This document shows, piece after piece, positions 56,090 to 64,000 of a DNA stretch of 64,000 bases. The DNA comes from Diadema setosum (lineage: Eukaryota > Echinodermata > Echinoidea > Diadematoida > Diadematidae): positions 19,996,403 to 20,060,402 of the forward strand of contig NC_092688.1 of NCBI RefSeq assembly GCF_964275005.1, given 5' to 3'. The notes under the pieces were generated by a model that had not been told where the DNA came from, did no database searches, and saw only the letters and a list, made by a program, of their open reading frames with translations. The position numbers were made by a program, and so were the translations under genes. Numbering within the stretch: position 1 is the stretch's first letter; each line of letters begins with the position of its first letter.

Positions 56090-56862
56090 CAACCTGATAC
56101 CACCATTTTCCTGAGGTGACCATGCACATTTCCCTTCAGTCCGGTGTGGAGGGTTTCTTGAGGTTGTGCACAGGGTTTATCATGTGTAATGCTGGTGGTG
56201 ACTTTAACACACAGTATGCTAGTCATGCCTGTTTTCTTGTTTCATTTAATGATAATCTAATGCCTCTATTTTTCATTGTCAATTATTGTGTTTTTAGTTA
56301 TGGCAGCTCAAAGTAATGATATTTTCAAAGCAGTACTGATGCTATGTTATAATTGACACATTATAATTCAGTTTTACTTGCAATGCTCTAGACTTTTTTT
56401 TTGGAATGAATATCCAGTTTTTCATGGCAGTCATTATTTTACTGTTCTGAAAACCATGTAGATTAATTGGATGTTGCATAATGTAACAGTTTAAGTATTG
56501 ATATGGATGTACATGTATATTAAAGCTTTGCTATGTAGTACAGTAAAATTCGATTCACTCTGAATGAATGAAATGTCTGTGCTACATTTACAGAAAGTAG
56601 GAATAATCAGTGAAAAAAAAAAGTACCCTGCATGCTAGTAAAAATGCTAGAGTGCATCATGAAGTGAGTTTGATAGGGGTGCCAGCTAATGTATGTGTGT
56701 TTTAAAGTACTTTTGCATATTTTAGATACTTGTTAAAGCAACTCAAGAGGTTCCTTTTGATATAGTAGTTAAGGATTTATGTTGTCAAAGTTGTTTAACT
56801 TCAGTACTTCACTTCCATGTTGATCTGGACTTAACCAGGTGAAAATTATTTTTGACTAGGTT

Positions 56863-57249
56863 TTAAAGGGATGGTTTAGTATTGGTGGAGATGAGGATTG
56901 TGCTTTTAACTTTTTGCGAGACACCAAGAAACCACTTATGAAATAGTACAGAGCATACCACTCTAAGAGGAATTCAGTTTATTTGATGAGAATCAGTTTT
57001 GGAATGGCCAAGACATCCAAATACAAAGGAAAACAATGCTATCGTAATAAAAGGTGGGTCCCACCTTTAATCAGGATTGCTCTGTTTTGGATATCTCAGC
57101 CATTTCAAAACAAGTTTTCATCAAATAAACGTTGAATTCCTCTTGAAGTTACATGCACATTCACATTTCATAAGAGGTTTCTCATTATCTCAACAAAAAT
57201 GTTAGAAACCTGAAGTTAGATCTCAACCAAAACCATATATTCCCTGTAA
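56863..57249. mobile_element. TTAA foldback MITE, TTAAAGGGATGG family
   Basis: Begins TTAAAGGGATGGTTTAGTAT; the right end CATATATTCCCTGTAA has decayed. The central hairpin is AAAGGTGGGTCCCACCTTTA. Confidence 0.78.
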
Positions 57250-57553
57250 GAAGACAAAATGCTATGATAAGACACAACAATCAGCATATCAAGATTGTGA
57301 TGCAAATCTAAATGCCTTATGTATCCAGCATTATATATACTAGCACGCATAATGCACACAACATAATGTCATGTAAGGGTAAACTGGCTAAGCTAGCAAT
57401 GATGGTGGAGAAGATTGCGCATCTTCATTAGTTATGCCACCATCCCTGTGATTGAGAGACACCCTATCCTCCTAGATTGCTTCATCCATCATCTTCCAAT
57501 ATTCTCTTCCCTTCTCTTTTATCACCTCACTCTTTCTCTCCCTCTCTCTCTCA

Positions 57554-57554
<1 letters not shown>

Positions 57555-57626
<72 letters not shown>
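57555..57626. repeat. (CA)n microsatellite
   Basis: About 35 CA units, flanked by CTCTCT tracts. Confidence 0.97.
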
Positions 57627-57628
<2 letters not shown>

Positions 57629-57895
57629 TCTCTCTCTCCCCCTCACTCCTAACACAAAAACACAAACCCACACAAATACTGTGTGTGACTCTTCTTTCAT
57701 CATTTAGAAATTGACACCAAAGGAAATGCCTGAAGGATTTCTGACTGATCGAGTGATGTAATGTGGTGGTGTCTGTGTCGATGGCATAATCTTATCACAC
57801 AAAGAGTCCCGTGTGATTATCCTTGTGAAATTTTATCTCATTCTTTTCTTCCTCACTGCTCTACCTGTTTGTCTCCATTACGTACACTACTTACA

Positions 57896-57896
57896 C

Positions 57897-57956
<60 letters not shown>

Positions 57957-57981
57957 GACATACACACACAAACACACACAG
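57896..57981. repeat. (CA)n microsatellite
   Basis: A CA run with a few interruptions (CGCACACGG) and further CA-rich sequence to about 58060. Confidence 0.95.
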
Positions 57982-58081
57982 ACCACAGACATATTTACAG
58001 TACATACATACAATACACCCACACATGGATGCATTGTTCATTCATACAACCACATACATACAATCATATATGTGTATACAT

Positions 58082-58150
58082 AATCCTATACATTTTGTCA
58101 TTTGTATAATGCCTTTTCCAAAGGGCACAAAGTGCTTTATAAATTAATAA
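58082..58150 (-). mobile_element. Possible SINE/LINE 3' tail
   Basis: On the minus strand, AAAGCACTTTGTGCCCTTTG then GGCATTATACAAATGACAAA resembles the AGCGCTATACAAATG tails of tRNA-type SINEs and L2-like LINEs. No 5' part was found. Confidence 0.35.
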
Positions 58151-58227
58151 ACAACATATTAAACAAAATAAACTTACATGTACATTATACAAATAAACAT
58201 CACAACAGTATGATATATTATACAGCA

Positions 58228-58793
58228 TTAAAGGGAAGGTAAACCCAAAGAGCAATGTGGATTGAGTGAAAGCAGCAACATTAGTAGAACACATCAGTGA
58301 AAAATTGAGAAAAATTGGACAATCGATGCAAAAGTTATGAATTTTTAAAGTTTTGGTGTTGGAACCGCTGGATGAGGAGACTACTAGAGGATATGACATA
58401 TGAGTGGACAACAATACAAAGAAAATATAAAGGATATTTAACAAAAATTCACTTTTCTAGAATTATGAAAGAGCAGTGGACCAACCGCTTTCAGAAAGCA
58501 GGGGGAATAATTGCTACCCTTAACATATGTCAATATCAAGTTGATGGAATTTGTAATTTTCATGAAAAATGGATTTTTGTAGTATTTTCTTTATATTTTC
58601 TTGATATTGCAGTCCACTCATACGTCATAACCTCTAGTAGTCTCCTCATCCAGAGGTTCCAACACCAAAACTTTAAAAATTCATAACTTTTGCATCGATT
58701 GTCCGATTTTCTTCAAACTTTCACTGATGTGTTCTACTAATGTTGCTGCTTTCACTCAATCCACATTGTTCTTGGGGTTTATCTTCCCTTTAA
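58228..58793. mobile_element. TTAA foldback MITE, TTAAAGGGAAGGTAAACC family
   Basis: Begins TTAAAGGGAAGGTAAACCCA and ends GGGGTTTATCTTCCCTTTAA. The interior (CCGCTGGATGAGGAGACTAC) is shared with the copies at 37966 and 40036, so the three are related although the terminal sequences differ. Confidence 0.85.
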
Positions 58794-58849
58794 CACTGCA
58801 CACACACACACACAAAAGACATGCACACACATGCAAACACACACACATA

Positions 58850-61034
58850 CACTAAGTGCATTTTACTGAATTGTAAATAAACCATAGAGGCAAGATGTAT
58901 TGCCTGAAGAGCATATTTCATATTTAATATCTTTTATATCTCCACATAAGTCTCATTTGGTTTCATGAATGAGGCCACAGAAAATAATTTCAAATATAAT
59001 TAAATCAGTTCATTTGCACCACAAAAATAAACGAAAACAGTCCACAACTTCCATACACATGAATTGAAATTTTCACAAATTACACAGAAATACAACGAAA
59101 TACTACTAAAGTTCCCTCTGAAATCCTGCCATACTCCTGGAAAATAAAGAGGAAAATTGTGCCTTTATAAATGAGAAAATAGACAGCAATGACCATGTCA
59201 AGAACAAGATGTTATTACAGTTTATAACGTGTCACATCTCCCACTGCTAATTTGAGTGTAAAACCAGCGGCACATTAAAAGTTTGACTCTTTCCAACATT
59301 CCTCATCATATTGTTCCCCACTACCATGGTTAACTGCTGGTGCCTTGCTAGGTGTAGAACAACATACTGTCCAAGCCATGTAGCACATGAACGATTCTGT
59401 GACCTATATCCTGCTTTAACTACAGCAAACTGCAAACATGGAGTATTTTGCACTGCGAATATTTTTGCTAACTTTGCACTCCACCATAACTAGCACAAAT
59501 ACAATCATATTATGTCATCATTCTTTAAGTTACTAGAATATGAGCAGAAATATTCTTGTCTGTATAAAAATTATAATAATATATGAGGCAAAACTTTAAT
59601 TACGCCACAGCTTGTGCTTTCACAGTATGCATATCTAAATCTTTTGTGAGGATGAAGTATGACCCTTTCACCCCTTACTGTCAGACTACCAGAGCACTAT
59701 TGGAGACTTAATATTGGGTTGCAGTCATGGCAACCAGGGACAGTACTCTGATGCCATGCTACATTCAGCAAGCTGTGTTCTTCTTGCTCCTACTCGAGTT
59801 ATAATACCAAGGAGCTCTCATACCTCCTTGGTAATACCATGTTCTAACCTAAAGGCAGTGTTACCTGAAGGCAAACTTTCCTCCCAGACAGAGCTGTTAC
59901 CTTTGAAATTTCTGAAATCAACACAAAATATGAAAGGGAAACTTACTTGTACTTGGACCAGGTATTATTAACAAAGAAAATTAATTCACAGTATGTGCTC
60001 TATCATGTAATATTTCAGGGACCTCAAAATTAGTCATGGATGGCCTGATGAATGTGACATTACTCATTTGATGCGTATACTCCATAAATCAAGTTGTTTC
60101 TTATGAACTCTTTCTTTTTTGAGGGAAGTGCAAGTTAAATATTACCCTTGATGAGTCTGAGCAAAATTATGATTAAAATGTGTATTTTTTTTTATATACA
60201 GCATACATAACATTCAAAACCAAAAACATAATTTCAAAGACATAAAGCAAAATTGTTGACTTTCCTCCACTGTGGTGTCTACTGAAAGTCACCTTGTTTG
60301 GCTGTTTGACCTTTGACCTGTCACTTCTCTTACAATATGAGTCAGATATTTGTAGTCATAGATCTTTTCCACTGGCTTTGATTCAGTCTTGGAATGCAAC
60401 TTTCTTCTCAGGGAACAATTATGTCCTTCGGTGACCTCCGTCAAATATCATATCGCACCATGTACAGATGTCAAAGCTGATGGTGTATTCTCGTTTCTTG
60501 CTTTGTAGGTAATTCAACATGAATCACGTCATACATTACAAAGTAAGCATCATTTAACATACAAACAAGTTCTGTATTTTAATGAGTTGACAATGTACGC
60601 ATTTTGAATGCAAGGATACAAGTGATACAAATTATGTAATGTGCACGCTGATATCATCTCGAGAAAACCCTATCCACGCACAGAAAGATGTCACTCTTCT
60701 AAAAACACAAAACAAACAACAACATTTTATTATGCAAGCAAGACTTTGGGCAAGACTTTACCATTCTGATCCTCCTTGAATTTAGAGTTCGGCACAAATT
60801 TTGGTATCAGGTTGGCTGGTAGATATCAGCCCAGTTTTGTTTTTGTTTTTTGTTTTTTATCAAAAGGCCCAAAATCACAAAGAGATGTTTTTATGTCGAC
60901 AGTTGTACATGACACATCAACTGGGTTTAACCATCTTGTGCATTACTAGGACACAAACATAATAGTGGAAACTCCTGTAAAATATCTCCACTAAAACTGA
61001 TTTAAATACTACTAATAACAGTTATAACAATGAC
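58850..61034. other. AT-rich spacer, nothing recognised
   Basis: No gene, RNA or clear element could be supported. It may be non-coding transcript or spacer belonging to a gene beyond the window. Confidence 0.3.
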
Positions 61035-61330
61035 ATTAAAGGGCACCAATTCTGGACCGGATAAAAGTTAGTCTGGACAGAAGGAGTACAATCTTCTCAG
61101 CACAACAGTGACAATTTGATCAAAATCGGATAAGAATTAGGAAAATTATGACATTGTGAAAGTTTGCTAATTTTTGCCATACAGTTTTTGAAATGGTTGA
61201 CATGAGTACCACTTATGTAAATGAGTGTACTGATGATGCCCATTTTTTGTCCATTTTTCCATTGACTGTGTAAAAAAAAAAAAAAAAAAAAAAACTGGCA
61301 AAAATCAAAATTTTCTCTTATAAAAGTGTA
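61035..61330. mobile_element. Partial TTAA MITE related to 53315
   Basis: Starts TTAAAGGGCACCAATTCTGG and shares CACAACAGTGA and TTTGATCAAAAT with the copy behind QPRT. The right end is not found, and an A run lies at 61273-61294. Confidence 0.5.
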
Positions 61331-61906
61331 AAACATTACATTATTTCTGGCTGAAAAACCTCAAAATAATGATCACTCACTCTATGGTTCAGCTTCCTTC
61401 AGAGTACGCCAGTTCGTTACATTGTCAAACGATGTTGTTTCCTGCAGGTCTACTCAGTCTACACAGATTGCATGAATATCACGTACACTTCTGAAAACAC
61501 TGTGCAGCTTCACCGGTTTAACAGGTTCTATACAAATGAACACAAAATATTCCTACACTAATAGAAGACGAAAAATTAGGAATGATAAAAGTGGCCTCAG
61601 CTGTTATATTACAAAAAGGGAACTTGCACATCGAGACAATGAGAATATGAACAATCTTTTATCAAATGGTTTGTTTACTTTTTTTTTTTCAATCAACCCA
61701 TTACTTGCAAATGAGATGGCGGAAATGTCCCCAGGTTTGAGAAAACAACTACTCCAAGCTTGTGAGCTTGATTTCTGATTTCTCACAAGAATATGTACTT
61801 GTACCTGGCTTGAGGTGTAATAATTGTCAAGATATGCTTACAGTAACGATAATCTATGATAAATCTTTCCTCCAAATATCAGGTACCATTGACAAATTTA
61901 TATGTA

Positions 61907-61910
61907 CTTG

Positions 61911-61995
<85 letters not shown>
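61907..61995. repeat. (TA)n microsatellite
   Basis: About 35 TA units with TATG variants at both ends. Confidence 0.97.
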
Positions 61996-61996
<1 letters not shown>

Positions 61997-62380
61997 TACA
62001 CATACATACATAATCCCACAAATGTGATACGATGTGCTCACTATGCATTTAAAAATTTTTTCACAAAACTCTGTTGATTCAGCACTGAAAATATACAAAT
62101 GCAAACTTGTACTCAAAAGCTAAAACAATAACTCCATATTCTGCATAAATACAACGCTGCTACATGTACCAGCAAAGAATATTGCACATTTTTTTTTCCT
62201 TCATAATATCAAAGATCTCCACATACATGGATGAATAAAACTATTTTTATAAATACATGCATGTTACTGCCATCACTATGACATGAAATCAGTACCTTGT
62301 GGTAGACTTTCAAAATTTTGTGATCATTTCTGGAACAAAGAGTCAAGAGAGTTGAGACTAAATGTAACTTTTTGCGCCAA

Positions 62381-62794
62381 TAAAGGGATGGTATATAGTT
62401 TTGACTGAGGTTGATGGGATTCAGATTTTAACTTTCTGTTAAAGTGTATCTGTATATTGAGAAGATTAGAAACCACTTATGAAATATTAAAGAGTGTACA
62501 ATTCTGAGAGATATTCAAAGTCTATTTGGTGAAAATTGGTTTTGAAAGAGCTGAGATATCCAAAACAAAGTAAAACAAAGTGGTCCTGTAATCAATGGTG
62601 GGTCCCACCTTTTATCAGGATCTCTCTGCTTTGGATATCTCAGCCATTTCAAAACCAATTTTAATCAAATAAACTCTGAATAAACTCTTAGAATTGTATG
62701 CTCTTCTATATTTCCCCAAGAGGTTTCTCATTACTTCACAAAAAAGTTGGAAACCTGAAGCCCCATCTCAACCAAACCTATACCATCCCTTTAA
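62381..62794. mobile_element. TTAA foldback MITE, TTAAAGGGATGG family
   Basis: Begins TAAAGGGATGGTATATAGTT and ends CTATACCATCCCTTTAA. The centre holds GGTGGGTCCCACCTTTTATC. Confidence 0.85.
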
Positions 62795-62865
62795 ACTTGC
62801 TGGCCTGGTCAAAGCCAGAAGTGACCTACCCAGTATAGATAAGAATAAAAAGAATAGCACATTTG

Positions 62866-63013
62866 GGGGCCCGTTTCATAAAACTTGTCATCATTGACAA
62901 GTTGTCATAGATGTGACAAGCTACTGAAATCCTTGCAGCTGATTGGATGAGAGCAAATTTGTCATAGAAATGTGGCAGTTGTCACTGATAACAAGTCTTA
63001 TGAAACGGGTCCC
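62866..63013. mobile_element. Small MITE with GGGCCCGTTTCATAA termini
   Basis: Begins GGGGCCCGTTTCATAAAACT and ends CTTATGAAACGGGTCCC. The inner words ACTTGTCA and TGACAAGT also pair. It is similar in style to 25196-25436. Confidence 0.7.
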
Positions 63014-64000
63014 AGGACACCATTAACTTGTCTTATGACCAATCAGGAACAAGATAATATCTCCCCCCCCCCCCCACTAGTGCAGTATAATAATTGTGAA
63101 TTTGTGATTGTGATCGATAGGGTCAGCTACTGCTCATACAAAGCTGCGCACAAAATGATAATTTTGCTCTGTCTCCTTCCCATGATATGTAATAGAGCCT
63201 CGGAGAGTGACAGGGAATAGGAAGCTTATAGGGAGCTTTAGATCTGCAAAGCAGACATTAAGAGTGAAAAAAAAAACCCCAAACTGCTCTGCGCATGCGC
63301 AAGACCGCTTATCAAAATCAATCTGGCATCGTCTAAATTTTCACAACAGTTCCAGGCCATTTCAGCATCCACTCAAATTCACAACACAGAGAGCTACTTG
63401 ATGCCATCATGACAAATGACATATGGGGGTGCTATTTTACTTTGTATTGGCTGCATCTTTGCAAAAACTAAAGCTACTTTGCAACACAACACAGAGTGAG
63501 AGAGGAGAACAGTCAACATAACCCGAGCCAGCATCTTTTACCCCTTTCAGTAGCACTCTGGTGAGAGCCAGGCCCGGGCTAAGTCGTTAAATTATGAGTT
63601 GCATGCATTGGATAATTACTGCATGGCTTGAATTGTCTAATTATCGATATCAAACTACAATCTTGTCGGTATAGCTAATACTTCACATTTTTGCCCTTAC
63701 CCAAGTGAAATCATGTTGTCACAGCATTATTTCATACATTTTTTATGCATACTGTATATGTCCATTTTAGAGTGAAAATCAACTGTTTTTGCCTTCAACA
63801 TGAACAGAGAGCTGATCACAAGAGGTATTCAAAATCAATTCCATTATTCCACAGCATACATTATTCACAGGCCTTACAAAGTCTTGATCAATTCTATGCC
63901 ACTTCCTACGTCCCCTTTATGCCTTAAAATACTGTATACGCCATATATTTAGCGAGTCTAATATTTCACAAAATTGGGATTTCTCAACAATTTCATGAGT
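63014..64000. other. Right edge, no gene seen
   Basis: Contains a C-run at about 63064-63076 and GCGCATGCGC at 63291-63300, a palindrome matching the NRF-1 core. Nothing else is supported. Confidence 0.3.

Noticed and set aside
57415-58147. His/Thr-rich ORFs
   Set aside because: Translations of CA microsatellites.
61762-62116. Tyr/Ile-rich ORFs on both strands
   Set aside because: Translations of the TA microsatellite.

Overview
The window looks like nuclear DNA of a marine invertebrate deuterostome, most likely a sea urchin. Three host genes are broken into many short exons with GT-AG introns of about 0.3 to 7 kb. The introns and spacers are AT-rich and full of small TTAA-flanked foldback elements beginning TTAAAGG, of a kind I associate with sea urchin genomes. 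The species call is inference; the exon calls rest on reading frames, splice sites and protein similarity.

Layout. (1) 90-11272, + strand: eleven exons of an AidB-type acyl-CoA dehydrogenase. Its 5' exon(s) lie left of the window. (2) 11.3-25.4 kb: a spacer packed with dead mobile DNA: LINE pieces, a hAT-like BED-finger ORF, a broken Gypsy pol piece, a broken DIRS-like gag piece, and copies of a family rich in AGGTCA words. (3) 42615-25481, - strand: fourteen coding exons of BRAP (BRCA1-associated protein/IMP; BRAP2 domain, RING-H2, ZnF-UBP, coiled coil). All phases agree and predict 718 residues. (4) 44939-53305, + strand: a complete three-exon QPRT (quinolinate phosphoribosyltransferase, 300 residues), head to head with BRAP. 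(5) 53.3-64 kb: no recognisable gene; MITEs, CA and TA microsatellites, and a hAT-like miniature element.

The genes do not form a pathway. The acyl-CoA dehydrogenase belongs to lipid metabolism, BRAP to Ras/MAPK signalling and ubiquitin transfer, and QPRT to de novo NAD synthesis from tryptophan. BRAP and QPRT may share a divergent promoter region.

The most unusual signals are in the mobile DNA. Three TTAACCC-ended elements (26425-27173, 36508-37479, 51566-52311) carry a G-run/palindrome/C-run hairpin near each end. The palindrome core differs between elements but matches between the two ends of the same element. A 2.76-kb non-coding element in a BRAP intron (32112-34874) carries eight copies of a CTTACGTATGGGAC word. 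Foldback elements sit close to both ends of QPRT.
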